Positions 1-8,467 of a stretch of 64,000 nt of DNA are shown one piece after another. The notes under the pieces were generated by a model. That model made no database searches. It saw only the letters and a program-made list of their open reading frames with translations, and was not told where the DNA came from. The stretch is taken from the NCBI RefSeq assembly GCF_014656375.1, contig NZ_BNCH01000004.1:1-64000 (forward strand), in the 5' to 3' direction. How positions within the stretch are numbered: the first letter of the stretch is position 1; each line of letters opens with the position of its first letter. The position numbers were made by a program, and so were the translations under genes. Source of the stretch: Aliiroseovarius zhejiangensis. Its GTDB lineage: Bacteria > Pseudomonadota > Alphaproteobacteria > Rhodobacterales > Rhodobacteraceae.

Positions 1-62
1 GTTGCGCTCAGAGTGACATTTCTGCTTTGCGAACCAGGTGACATTTCTACTTGGTTGCAACA
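1..62. mobile_element. Possible tip of an IS21-like insertion sequence (rest lies left of the window)
   Basis: Two exact copies of GTGACATTTCT lie at 13-23 and 38-48, 25 bp apart. The block ends at 53-62 with GGTTGCAACA, whose reverse complement begins with TGTTG. Tandem internal copies of a short motif next to a TGT...ACA terminus are typical of IS21-family ends. No transposase gene is inside the window, so this is an inference from the end alone. If correct, the reading frame of the neighbouring recombinase runs into IS sequence after position 63. Confidence 0.4.
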
Positions 63-2115
63 CGTTTTCGTTAACCCTTCGTATTTCACAAACTTGACTA
101 TCTTCCGACAAGTCGACTATCAAATGCTCGCACAAGCTCTCATCGCCGCCGCAACTGAAGCAACTGAGCGTATGAGGGCAAGGCTCTACCGCCCAGTTCA
201 TGCGACAGATACCGTGCGGCATAGGATTATAAAATTGAACAGCCGAAGCCAGATATTCGGAAGCTTCCTCTGGTGTGTCTTTGGAAAGACGGCTAAAGGT
301 TTCCGCCACGTGTCCAACCAGTTTTCCCTTGGACATTGCTGTCTCCAGCCGATCGCGACGGGTCTCCACGCTTGTTTGACTGTAAATTGAATTCCCGGAA
401 ACAGACTTTCGATTGAACAATGTTGCGATCTGGGTCTGTGTCAGACCGCCATTTTCGTAGGCCGTGTTAAGCCAATGCCTGAAATCGTGATGAGTGAACT
501 CGGCAATCGAACCGGTGCGCGGATCGACTATTCCAAGACGCGCACAGAGGCTATCAGTCGGTTTCCCGGTGCCCCGATCTCGCTTATATCCGGAAAGCCA
601 ATGAGCAAAGCTTGATCCGGTGACCCGAGTGACCACTTCCATATTTGCTGCAATGTGGTGAGATAGCTGATCCTTGAATACAACCATGAGGGCCTCATGC
701 ATATGCAGAAACACCTTACCAGTATGACGGCACTGCAAAATCGCAGTGTCATATATGTATTTACTTTCTATTTCCGGATTCTCTATTGGGGGTGCAAATG
801 GCTTCTGATGAACCATCATCACACGAGCTTCTTTAACAAGCTCCGAGATCACGGAATACGCATGGCCGGTAATGCTCTTATAGCCTATGCAGGATGCGAG
901 CCCTGAAACAGACGGAAACCGAACATCAGTATCGAACGATCGTTGTGCCTGTAAGTTCTTCCCGCCAAGATATACTCGGCCTTGTCGGGAGGAAATAAGC
1001 TGCTCACAAAGCAACGCGACCGACCTTCGATCTATTCCCATTTCACGAGATATGGCCGATACATTCCCATTATGCCGCCTAAAAATCTCGCCCAGAGGAA
1101 GCCATTGGGAGGGGCCACCTCTTGGAGTGAAGAACACTTCCTCTGTGTCAATTAAACGATTGAATGGATGTGTGATCCAGTCGGCCAACCAGCGGCGAAC
1201 AAAATACTTAATGTCCTCCTCGTCACCACCGGAGATCACAGCCTCCCAGGAAATCTCCTTAGCTTTATAGAGTTCTCGTGCACGCTGCCGAGCGGGCTCT
1301 GTCACGGCCAAAAGATATGCGATCGCGTCCCTGGCAATTTTCTCCAACTCTGGGGGAACGATGCGTGGAACAATCTTCCCGCCTTTTGCTGCAAAACACC
1401 GAATAATGAGTGCATCACCTTCATCAACCAAGCAATCCCGTGGCAGGGTCAACATTTCCTCCACTCGAAATCCGGTGCAAACTGATACGGCTATCGCTGC
1501 AAGGAAAAACTGGTCTCTTTCCGACATTTCACTGGCATGACGAGCGGCGAGTAGTTGCTGAACAACCTCGTCAGGAAGAAGTTTTTGTCGTCGCCCTGCC
1601 TCAGTTCCACCACGACCGAAAATCGGGTTCGCTTTATGCTTTTGGAAATAAGATATCCTGAGGGAAGTATTCTTAGTCAGCCAGCGTCCGAACACAGCAA
1701 GCGTAGTGCAACGACGATGCGCAGTTCCAGTCGAAAATGTCTCAAAAGTTTTTTTCTCGACCCAATAAAAATCTTCCGAATTAAGACTCTCGACGGATCT
1801 GGCGGCTGGCATCTCCCCGAGCACAACCAACATCTCCCACGCCGCTCTAATACTTTGTGGCCCCACTCCCTTTTCTACCAATAAGTAGATACAGTATATT
1901 TTTGCTATGCCTCGAATACCCAGGTGGCTGATAGCGTCGAAGTTAATAGTATATTTCTTTACCGAGGCCAGCCTGTGAAGCGGAGCGATATTCCAATTAT
2001 TAGAATTGAAGTCTAACCAATTTGGCGCGGCATTGATGTAACCAGAAATCACCTCCGAAAACTGTGGTTGCTGTGCTTCTGGGATGAGCCGGTCCACAAT
2101 TTCTTTAGGCCTCAT
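1..2115 (-). CDS. Large tyrosine recombinase, third gene of a recombinase trio (3' end outside window or truncated)
   Basis: The frame is open without a stop from the ATG to the window edge (705 codons visible). Tyrosine-recombinase landmarks are present: a box I arginine in CTGFRVEEML (R217), the HxxRH motif HDFRH (H543, R546) and the nucleophile in NSIYSQTS (Y578). The distance from R217 to H543 is about 326 residues, against about 124 in the two sister genes, so the catalytic domain carries an insertion of roughly 200 residues. A Cys/His cluster follows (C637, C646, C652, C655, C662, H664) and resembles a zinc-binding tail. The start overlaps the end of the preceding recombinase by 11 bp, implying one transcript. 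Base composition is clearly lower in G+C than the core genes. The size order (412, 507, >700 residues) resembles the ginABC recombinases of GInt islands; RIT elements are the other candidate. The last 20 or so codons may belong to an inserted IS end. Confidence 0.8.
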   Translation of the reverse strand, partial: MRPKEIVDRLIPEAQQPQFSEVISGYINAAPNWLDFNSNNWNIAPLHRLASVKKYTINFDAISHLGIRGIAKIYCIYLLVEKGVGPQSIRAAWEMLVVLGEMPAARSVESLNSEDFYWVEKKTFETFSTGTAHRRCTTLAVFGRWLTKNTSLRISYFQKHKANPIFGRGGTEAGRRQKLLPDEVVQQLLAARHASEMSERDQFFLAAIAVSVCTGFRVEEMLTLPRDCLVDEGDALIIRCFAAKGGKIVPRIVPPELEKIARDAIAYLLAVTEPARQRARELYKAKEISWEAVISGGDEEDIKYFVRRWLADWITHPFNRLIDTEEVFFTPRGGPSQWLPLGEIFRRHNGNVSAISREMGIDRRSVALLCEQLISSRQGRVYLGGKNLQAQRSFDTDVRFPSVSGLASCIGYKSITGHAYSVISELVKEARVMMVHQKPFAPPIENPEIESKYIYDTAILQCRHTGKVFLHMHEALMVVFKDQLSHHIAANMEVVTRVTGSSFAHWLSGYKRDRGTGKPTDSLCARLGIVDPRTGSIAEFTHHDFRHWLNTAYENGGLTQTQIATLFNRKSVSGNSIYSQTSVETRRDRLETAMSKGKLVGHVAETFSRLSKDTPEEASEYLASAVQFYNPMPHGICRMNWAVEPCPHTLSCFSCGGDESLCEHLIVDLSEDSQVCEIRRVNENVLQPSRNVTWFAKQKCHSERN

Positions 2116-3628
2116 CAATTTTACCAACATTTTTAATTTGATCTATGACTTCGCGAACACCCACTGCGGCCCTATCAAAGTCTTTCATGACTTTAGAGCG
2201 CCCATTCGGGAATTCTGCTGTCCTCCAATGCTCATACTCCTCCTGCAAGTAATCCAAAACTGAGTGATGATCAGCACTTCGGAATGCCAGGAAGTGTTCA
2301 CAAGTGTAGCAACTGAACAGAGGATGTTTGCCACAGGCGTCTTTACTTCCGCATTCGCCGACAATAGCAGGAGCTTTACCCTTCGGGACAAAAATCGGCT
2401 GGCCCACAGAGAGTTGGCCATCAACAATCTTCCCTGAAAACCATGCATCTCGCAGCGCAGAGAAACGTCCTCCCAGATTCCGATCCATCTTCTCGAAGAC
2501 AGGAATGAACTCCACTCCAACAGCGTCGATATAATAACGCGCACTACTCTCGATATCGTGCTGCAAAACATCGGCGATCAGCTGCAAAGAATACCCCTGC
2601 ATAGCCATATGGGTGGCACCGGTATGTCTAATACGACGAAGACTCACACTAAGAAGATCACCGGTCCGGGGACTTTTCACCCCAATCGATGCAACCCAAT
2701 TCTGAACACATGCTTTCGCAAGAGCGCCGTAGGCCTTTCGGACTTCAATCCGATCACCCTCCTTCCTGCGGGTTACGTAGGGAAGAAGAACTTCCTGTCG
2801 TAGGCTTGACCCAAGTATCTCTGGGCGAGCTCTGTAGGCTTCAATATCGGCGACAAGCTCGGTGGAAATTGTCTCCCAACGCCCCCCCCGGGCGGCTTGG
2901 CCCTTGCCTAAGGGAATGCGAACCTCGGCGGTCTCGCCAAAGCGCGTCTTATGTCGGCGCAGACCATCTCCTGCAATTTCCAACAACTGCGATGGGCGTC
3001 TTAGAGTATTCAACGTCAGACGTGTGAATACTCTTGCAAAATGAGTCTCTATGTTTTCATTTTCAGCAGGGCTCAAATGCCGACGTAGAACTTCGATCTC
3101 CGCCGACGTCATGGCTCCCGCGTGAGGGTCCCACTCCAAAATAGACTTTCCACTTTCAAGCCGTCTGTTGGCGCCCCATGATTGTATTTCGGACGCCAGA
3201 ACCTGGCCTTGGCGCGGATCGATCTCTTCCAACACCATACAGATCAGCGTTCTGAAATGCGGTCGGTAACTTGGTCGAAGAGAGGTCCAAAGGGTCTTGA
3301 GAGCCCTGTAATTGAGGAGATTTGACTTTGTTAGGGGTGGCAAACTCGCCTCGAGGCAACAAAGATGACGGAGAAGCAGATCATATTGCCGCAGAATTGA
3401 AGGCGCCTTGCGCCGCATCAACACCCTAAGTGCACTTTCGAAATATGGTTTCACTTCACGAGGGAACCTCTTTGGCCAAACCAGACGGTGCTCACGATTC
3501 AAGTGTTCTGCCGACCACTGCCATTCGGTGACGCGAATATATGTGGGTTTGTCCGGTCTAAATTCGTTCTTTAGAAACCGCACGCCGGCTCGATCAAGCC
3601 AGAACCCCGATGTAGGGTCATACTTCAT
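2105..3628 (-). CDS. Tyrosine recombinase/integrase, second gene of the trio
   Basis: This is a 507-residue phage-integrase-family protein. Box I is in NTLRRPSQLLE (R210/R211). Box II is LRRIRHTGATHM, where the usual HxxRH histidine is replaced by R331 while R334 and H335 remain. Then come H357 in the LQHD motif and the candidate nucleophile Y365 or Y366 in SSARYYIDAV. The C-terminal 80 residues hold a CxxxxxC...C..C cluster (C426, C432, C440, C443 with H435), the same kind of putative zinc tail seen in the third recombinase. It starts inside the stop codon of the upstream recombinase (ATGA overlap), so translation is probably coupled. In multi-recombinase elements each subunit is thought to be needed in the synaptic complex. 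The loss of the box II histidine may make this subunit partly structural, which is inference. Confidence 0.85.
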   Translation of the reverse strand: MKYDPTSGFWLDRAGVRFLKNEFRPDKPTYIRVTEWQWSAEHLNREHRLVWPKRFPREVKPYFESALRVLMRRKAPSILRQYDLLLRHLCCLEASLPPLTKSNLLNYRALKTLWTSLRPSYRPHFRTLICMVLEEIDPRQGQVLASEIQSWGANRRLESGKSILEWDPHAGAMTSAEIEVLRRHLSPAENENIETHFARVFTRLTLNTLRRPSQLLEIAGDGLRRHKTRFGETAEVRIPLGKGQAARGGRWETISTELVADIEAYRARPEILGSSLRQEVLLPYVTRRKEGDRIEVRKAYGALAKACVQNWVASIGVKSPRTGDLLSVSLRRIRHTGATHMAMQGYSLQLIADVLQHDIESSARYYIDAVGVEFIPVFEKMDRNLGGRFSALRDAWFSGKIVDGQLSVGQPIFVPKGKAPAIVGECGSKDACGKHPLFSCYTCEHFLAFRSADHHSVLDYLQEEYEHWRTAEFPNGRSKVMKDFDRAAVGVREVIDQIKNVGKIDEA

Positions 3629-4863
3629 GGGAAGTCCGCCAAAGGCTCAATGTCTTGTCTCCAAGCCGCCAAACCACTTCTCGCGCGCTCTTGGCGTGTC
3701 CGTCGGGAATATATGGCCAAGCTTTTAGGGTCGCTCCAGCCTCCCCAATAAACCAGATCGTCCACCCTTACAGCTTTGACTGAAGGATCGTCGATCATAT
3801 CGGCCGCTGCATAAGCGCGGTTGAAAAAGGCGTGGCGACCGAGATGCCAAGTGAACTGGGCCCCGACTTCCTCCGATATGCTTCTTGCCAAACCGAAAGC
3901 TGAGGACCTCGGGAGAGGCGCTCCACTGCAACTAACCAGAAGATAATTGTGACCGAGAACCGGCCGCCGCGATTTTCGACCGTTTGCGCCTCGGACGTTC
4001 CGGACCCGATGATTGAACTGATAATCGGCTATCAGTCGAGGGACTGGGCTATTCGAGAGGATCGGCGCAAGTTCTCGAGACAAAGTCTTAGGTCGAGGTG
4101 CTAAGCGGCCCCGGGGGTCCGGCGGACCGTCGCGCTCTTCAATGCGAACGACGCGGATCGTGGGATCTGAGCGTGTCGGACAGTCTTGAAGGCGAAGGGC
4201 GAGGATCTCGCCGAGACGGAACCCGAATTCAATCGTGAGCCGCCATATCAAGTATGCTCTGACCCATCGCGGTTCAGGCTTTTCCCGTTCCGCCGCGTTC
4301 TTCAGAAAGGTATCAATTGCTTTGACAGTATCATCGTCCAAATCTGGAGCGATGTCGTCATGAACACGCCTTTTCTTAACATTTTGCCATTCCCTCTTAG
4401 AGGTCGTGAGTGCAGCGTCAACGATGGACGCACGCGGCAACTCATATCCTCTACCGTCGCAGAACGTCTCGATGAACCAACGGACCATAGCCTCTGCGGC
4501 CCGGATACGCCCATTGAAGGTGTCAACTTGCTTTCGGCGTAGCGCCATATCCCCGCGTTGCATGCACTCTTGGAGCCAGTTTGCGAAGTTTTCAATTTCC
4601 CGCCTGTCGAGCGGTTTGCCCTGGATCAAGCGCGCGTCCAAATTAAACCCTGTCTCCAGAGACCAGGAGACGAGCGCTTGCGCCCCCCGCATCACATTCT
4701 CAAATGTGTTGGGAGATTGGTATCGATAGCAGGCTGAGGCCTCGTAGAGGGCCCCCGAGATAGACGGCGCAAACGTTTCTCTGTCAACGATCATGGCTCG
4801 GATTTCGCCACTCTCCCCCTCAAAGAAGTTTAGCGAAGCACGATATGTTTGCGTTCTTGCCAC
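3625..4863 (-). CDS. Tyrosine recombinase/integrase, first gene of the trio
   Basis: This 412-residue protein has an intact tyrosine-recombinase active site: R216 in EFGFRLGEIL, H340 and R343 in WHLGRH, W376 in the GGWSD motif that replaces the usual histidine, and nucleophile Y385 in LAIYSRRT. An N-terminal SAM-like core-binding region occupies roughly residues 50-140. It is the promoter-proximal gene of three recombinases overlapping by 4 and 11 bp. Upstream lies a gene-free stretch of about 700 bp with repeated GGTGC motifs, the likely recombination and promoter region. The base composition is unlike that of the flanking nrdJ gene, consistent with horizontal acquisition. Candidate families are GInt (GinA), RIT (RitA) and Tn554-like TnpA; sequence comparison would be needed to choose among them. 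Confidence 0.88.
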   Translation of the reverse strand: MARTQTYRASLNFFEGESGEIRAMIVDRETFAPSISGALYEASACYRYQSPNTFENVMRGAQALVSWSLETGFNLDARLIQGKPLDRREIENFANWLQECMQRGDMALRRKQVDTFNGRIRAAEAMVRWFIETFCDGRGYELPRASIVDAALTTSKREWQNVKKRRVHDDIAPDLDDDTVKAIDTFLKNAAEREKPEPRWVRAYLIWRLTIEFGFRLGEILALRLQDCPTRSDPTIRVVRIEERDGPPDPRGRLAPRPKTLSRELAPILSNSPVPRLIADYQFNHRVRNVRGANGRKSRRPVLGHNYLLVSCSGAPLPRSSAFGLARSISEEVGAQFTWHLGRHAFFNRAYAAADMIDDPSVKAVRVDDLVYWGGWSDPKSLAIYSRRTRQERARSGLAAWRQDIEPLADFP

Positions 4864-4888
4864 TCTAACCTTACCCCATTGACCCTTC

Positions 4889-5084
4889 GCACCTCCCCGG
4901 AAAATGGGTGCGCATACTTCTCGTTTAGGGACGGTAAATCAGATATGCACCTTAATTTCCGATGGGGTGCAGATCCAAACGAATGGAAGCCTGTAAAAAA
5001 ACGTCTAAAATTAATAGGTTAGATAGAAGATTTGAGCGTTGCAGATGGGCCACAATACTCAAATTCCTTGATGGGGTGCAGATC
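4889..5084. repeat. Array of GGTGC-type sites, possible recombinase core sites
   Basis: GCACC at 4889-4893 faces GGTGC at 4907-4911 (13-bp spacer). GCACC at 4947-4951 faces GGTGC at 4966-4970 (14-bp spacer). The second GGTGC belongs to GATGGGGTGCAGATC (4961-4975), repeated exactly at 5070-5084. Paired inverted arm sites around a short spacer are how tyrosine-recombinase core sites are built. The array sits directly upstream of the first recombinase gene, where an attachment site and promoter would be expected. Function is inferred from position and symmetry only. Confidence 0.5.
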
Positions 5085-5309
5085 TAATCTGCGGCCTAAA
5101 CCGGATATTTTAGTTTAATATCAGTTTGTTATCTAAATACACTGCTGGAGTATTGAGCTTTTCTCCAATTCCTCCATGGATACAACTCAACTGTCCGTTC
5201 TCCGGAGGGAAATGAATAACCGCGCCAAGCGAGACGCAAACCCTCACGCGATCGCGTTGGTCATTTTTTCTTACATTACTAAGGATCGACATCTATCGCC
5301 TGAAAGGCC

Positions 5310-5360
5310 GCAGGCCCGATACGGTTGCGCTGTATGAAGGCTACACCGCATCGGGCCTGC
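5310..5360. repeat. 15-bp inverted repeat with 21-nt loop
   Basis: The left arm GCAGGCCCGATACGG (5310-5324) and the right arm CCGCATCGGGCCTGC (5346-5360) are complementary except for one position. There is no T-tract, so it is not an obvious terminator. It may be an island-end structure. A short frame without a start codon, ending with TGA at 5402-5404, also crosses it and could be a gene remnant. Confidence 0.45.
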
Positions 5361-5485
5361 TACCCGTGCGCTCAAAAGCGATAGTTTTGAGTGCCGAACG
5401 TTGAGAAATTAGTGTTTGGCCTTACGAGCCGCGAAAACATCGTCGAACAGATTCCTCCAAAACGCCAGAGGTCGATGATAGGCCC

Positions 5486-5523
5486 TTCACGAGGGTGCAA
5501 TCTGGCTGATTACCCCTCGTGAA
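5486..5523. repeat. Perfect 10-bp inverted repeat downstream of nrdJ
   Basis: TTCACGAGGG (5486-5495) pairs perfectly with CCCTCGTGAA (5514-5523) across an 18-nt loop. It begins about 45 bp beyond the nrdJ stop codon in the direction of nrdJ transcription, so it could end that transcript. It lacks the run of U expected for an intrinsic terminator. Its left arm also runs into GGTGC, the motif repeated near the recombinase genes. Confidence 0.4.
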
Positions 5524-5568
5524 TGCATTCATTGCTCTACAAACTGCACAGCAACTGGACTAAGCCAT

Positions 5569-7827
5569 CTAACCACTACACTTCGAATGCCCGCAAGACG
5601 CGCAGGTCATGCAGCCTTCGATCATGCGCATGTCGTATTGGCCGCAGCTTGGGCAGGCGGGACCGCGCGGGGCGTTGCCCAGGTTGATGACCTCGGCTTG
5701 TGGGTCGGTTTTCAGGCCCATACCTTCGCCTTCAAGGAAGCCCGTGGCAACCATGTGGCGTTCGATGACCCCGCCGATGGCCGCGAGGATTGAGGGGATG
5801 TATTTCCCTTCCATCCACGCCCCACCGCGCGGGTCAAAGACAGCTTTCAACTCCTCCACCACGAAGCTCACATCGCCACCGCGCCGGAATACGGCCGAGA
5901 TCATGCGGGTCAGCGCGACAGTCCACGCAAAATGCTCCATGTTCTTCGAGTTGATGAACACCTCGAACGGGCGGCGGTGGCCGTTCAGAACCAGATCGTT
6001 CACGGTGATATAGATCGCATGTTCGCTGTCGGGCCATTTGACCTTGTAGGTATGGCCTTCCAGCGATTGCGGGCGGTCCAGCGGCTCTGAGATATAGACG
6101 ACATCTGCACCGCTATCGGCCTCGGGCGCCTTTTCGCTGTCCTCGGACACGGACAGGACGGACCCTGTGACCTCGTTCGGGCGGTAGGTCGTGCAGCCTT
6201 TGCAGCCGCTGTCCCAGGCCTCCATGTAAACGTCCTTGAACGCCTCGAAACTGATATCGTCGGGGCAGTTGATGGTCTTGGAAATCGAACTGTCGATCCA
6301 TTTCTGGGCCGCCGCCTGCATCTTCACATGATCCAGTGGTGCCAGCGTCTGTGCGTTCACGAAGTAATCGGGCAACTCCTTGTCACCAAACTTGTCGCGC
6401 CACATCTGGACGGCGTAATCCACAACCTCTTCTTCCGTGCGCGAGCCGTCTTTTTGCAACACCTTGCGGGTATAGGCATAGGCGAACACCGGTTCGATGC
6501 CTGACGACACGTTGCCCGCATACAGGCTGATCGTGCCGGTGGGCGCGATCGAGGTCAGCAGCGCGTTGCGGATGCCATGTTCGCGGATCGCGTCGCGCAC
6601 ATCCTCGTCCATATGGGTGAGCGAGCCGGAGGCCAGATATTTCTCGGCATGAAACAGCGGGAACGGCCCCTTCTCTTTCGCAAGCTCCACTGACGCCAGA
6701 TAGGCCGCCCGCGCGATCTGCTTCATCCAAGCCTCGGTCTGGGCGGCGGCTTCGTCCGAGCCATAGCGCAAACCCATCATCAACAGCGCATCCGCCAGCC
6801 CGGTCACGCCGAGGCCGATGCGGCGTTTCGCTTGAGCTTCCTGCCGTTGCGCCTCCAGCGGGAAGCGGCTGGCGTCCACCACATTGTCCATCATGCGCAC
6901 CGCTGTCGCGACCAGCTCGGTCAGTGCCTCGCCATCCAGATGGGCAGCATCTTCGAACGGATCGGCAACCAGTCGTGCAAGGTTGATCGAGCCAAGAAGG
7001 CACGCGCCATAGGGTGGCAAGGGCTGTTCGCCGCAGGGGTTCGTCGCGGCGATCGTTTCGCAATAGGCCAGGTTGTTCATCTGGTTGATGCGGTCGATGA
7101 AGATCACGCCCGGCTCGGCGTAATCATAGGTCGCCTTCATGATCTTGTTCCAAAGATCGCGTGCCTCGACCGTGTGATAGATCGTATCGTCGAATTTCAG
7201 ATCCCAGCTTGCGTCGTCCTTCACGGCCTGCATGAAATCATCGGTGACCAGCACCGACATGTTGAACATGCGTAGACGGGCAGCATCGGATTTGGCGGTG
7301 ATGAAATCTTCGATGTCGGGGTGGTCACACCGCATGGTCGCCATCATCGCGCCCCGCCGTGAACCTGCCGACATAATCGTGCGGCACATCGCGTCCCACA
7401 CATCCATGAATGAAAGCGGACCAGAGGCATCCGCCGCCACGCCCTTCACATCCGCGCCGCGTGGCCGGATGGTCGAGAAATCATAGCCGATCCCGCCGCC
7501 CTGCTGCATGGTCAACGCGGCCTCTTTCAACATGTCGAAAATGCCGCCCATGCTGTCGGGGATCGTGCCCATGACGAAACAGTTGAACAGGGTCACGGAA
7601 CGACCCGTCCCGGCGCCTGCGGTGATGCGGCCTGCGGGAAGAAACTTGAAATCTTCCAGTGCGTCATAGAAAGCGTTTTCCTGCTCCGGCTCGGCCTCGG
7701 ACAGGGCGCGGGCGACGCGGCGCCAAGTATCCTCGACCGTCTTGTCCTCGGCCGTCCCATCGGCCTGTTTCAGCCGGTATTTCATATCCCAGATTTGTTC
7801 GGCGATGGGGGCAGCAAAACGGCTCAT
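5569..7827 (-). CDS. nrdJ: Adenosylcobalamin-dependent ribonucleoside-diphosphate reductase (class II)
   Basis: It reduces ribonucleotides to deoxyribonucleotides with a B12-generated radical and needs no oxygen and no separate radical subunit. The 752-residue protein shows C83 in FNCFVMG, the glycine-rich GGGIGYDFS segment near 110-118, and the active-site loop NPCGEQPL at 263-270 (N263, C265, E267). The C-terminus has CPSC...CASC...C cysteines for zinc binding and redox regeneration. Length and motifs match the long alphaproteobacterial NrdJ. It is monocistronic and divergent from the DUF1489 gene across a short gap. No cobalamin riboswitch was seen upstream. It is the first core gene next to the recombinase island. 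Confidence 0.96.
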   Translation of the reverse strand: MSRFAAPIAEQIWDMKYRLKQADGTAEDKTVEDTWRRVARALSEAEPEQENAFYDALEDFKFLPAGRITAGAGTGRSVTLFNCFVMGTIPDSMGGIFDMLKEAALTMQQGGGIGYDFSTIRPRGADVKGVAADASGPLSFMDVWDAMCRTIMSAGSRRGAMMATMRCDHPDIEDFITAKSDAARLRMFNMSVLVTDDFMQAVKDDASWDLKFDDTIYHTVEARDLWNKIMKATYDYAEPGVIFIDRINQMNNLAYCETIAATNPCGEQPLPPYGACLLGSINLARLVADPFEDAAHLDGEALTELVATAVRMMDNVVDASRFPLEAQRQEAQAKRRIGLGVTGLADALLMMGLRYGSDEAAAQTEAWMKQIARAAYLASVELAKEKGPFPLFHAEKYLASGSLTHMDEDVRDAIREHGIRNALLTSIAPTGTISLYAGNVSSGIEPVFAYAYTRKVLQKDGSRTEEEVVDYAVQMWRDKFGDKELPDYFVNAQTLAPLDHVKMQAAAQKWIDSSISKTINCPDDISFEAFKDVYMEAWDSGCKGCTTYRPNEVTGSVLSVSEDSEKAPEADSGADVVYISEPLDRPQSLEGHTYKVKWPDSEHAIYITVNDLVLNGHRRPFEVFINSKNMEHFAWTVALTRMISAVFRRGGDVSFVVEELKAVFDPRGGAWMEGKYIPSILAAIGGVIERHMVATGFLEGEGMGLKTDPQAEVINLGNAPRGPACPSCGQYDMRMIEGCMTCASCGHSKCSG

Positions 7828-7952
7828 GCAGACGATTCCTGTGCGGGTTGGAAGGCTTTTCAGACTAGGCGATCGGGCCGGGGAAGGTCAATTGCCAAAG
7901 CACAGGATTCGGCGTAAAGTGGCAGACTAACCACAATATCTGGGGTGAGATC

Positions 7953-8387
7953 GTGGCCAGCACCATAAATCTGGTAAAACTCTGTGTGGGAGCAGAGAAA
8001 GTGGAAGATCTGGAAACATGGCAGGCCGCGCGTATGGCCGAAAGCGGTCAGCCCAATCCGCGCCACGTCACACGCATGTGGCCCAAGCGTGAAAGCGAGC
8101 TTGTATCAGGCGGGTCGCTTTACTGGGTGTTCAAGGGATTCGTGCTGGCGCGCCAACGCGTGATCCGGCTGGACGAGGTGATTGGCGAGGATGGCATCCG
8201 CCGGTGCGGCATCGTGCTGGACCCGAGAGTGATCCGCACCGAAAGCCAACCACGCCGCGCCTTTCAGGGCTGGCGCTATCTGCCGCCAAAGGATGCGCCG
8301 CGCGATCTGTCCACAGGCGGTGACGCGGGTGACTCGTCCCTGCCCAGTGACCTCGCCGCCGCTTTGGCCGATATCGGCATCCGCTGA
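7953..8387 (+). CDS. DUF1489 family protein
   Basis: This 144-residue soluble protein begins MASTINLVKLCVGAEKVEDL and has the conserved motifs SGGSLYWVFKGFVLARQ and RRAFQGWRYL, typical of the DUF1489 family found almost only in alphaproteobacteria. The start is GTG, chosen because a purine-rich GGGGTGAGA lies just upstream and the N-terminal family motif begins there. It is divergent from nrdJ. The biochemical function is unknown; conservation suggests a housekeeping role. No signal peptide or membrane segment is visible. Confidence 0.85.
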   Translation: MASTINLVKLCVGAEKVEDLETWQAARMAESGQPNPRHVTRMWPKRESELVSGGSLYWVFKGFVLARQRVIRLDEVIGEDGIRRCGIVLDPRVIRTESQPRRAFQGWRYLPPKDAPRDLSTGGDAGDSSLPSDLAAALADIGIR

Positions 8388-8467
8388 CCCCCTGCCCCTG
8401 CCATGCACCGGGTCTGGACACCGGTCTTTTGCCTGATAATCTCGCCCCGAATTTGAAGGAGGCTTCG

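Larger units (their letters stand above)
4864..5568. other. AT-rich gene-poor boundary region between recombinase trio and nrdJ
   Basis: No convincing gene is visible in about 700 bp. The part next to the recombinases carries GGTGC-type repeats and an exact 15-bp direct repeat. The middle (5100-5300) is AT-rich, and a 60-codon frame on the minus strand there has no recognisable features. The part next to nrdJ contains two inverted repeats. This interval should contain one end of the mobile island and its junction with the ancestral chromosome, since nrdJ is a core gene and the recombinases are not. Confidence 0.6.

Noticed and set aside
5110-5292. 60-codon minus-strand frame in the AT-rich boundary region
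   Set aside because: No recognisable motif, no clear ribosome-binding site and biased composition; it may be chance.
7828-7952. Search for a cobalamin riboswitch or NrdR boxes upstream of nrdJ
   Set aside because: No B12-box-like core was seen, and only a single weak ACAATAT-like element, not the usual pair of NrdR boxes.
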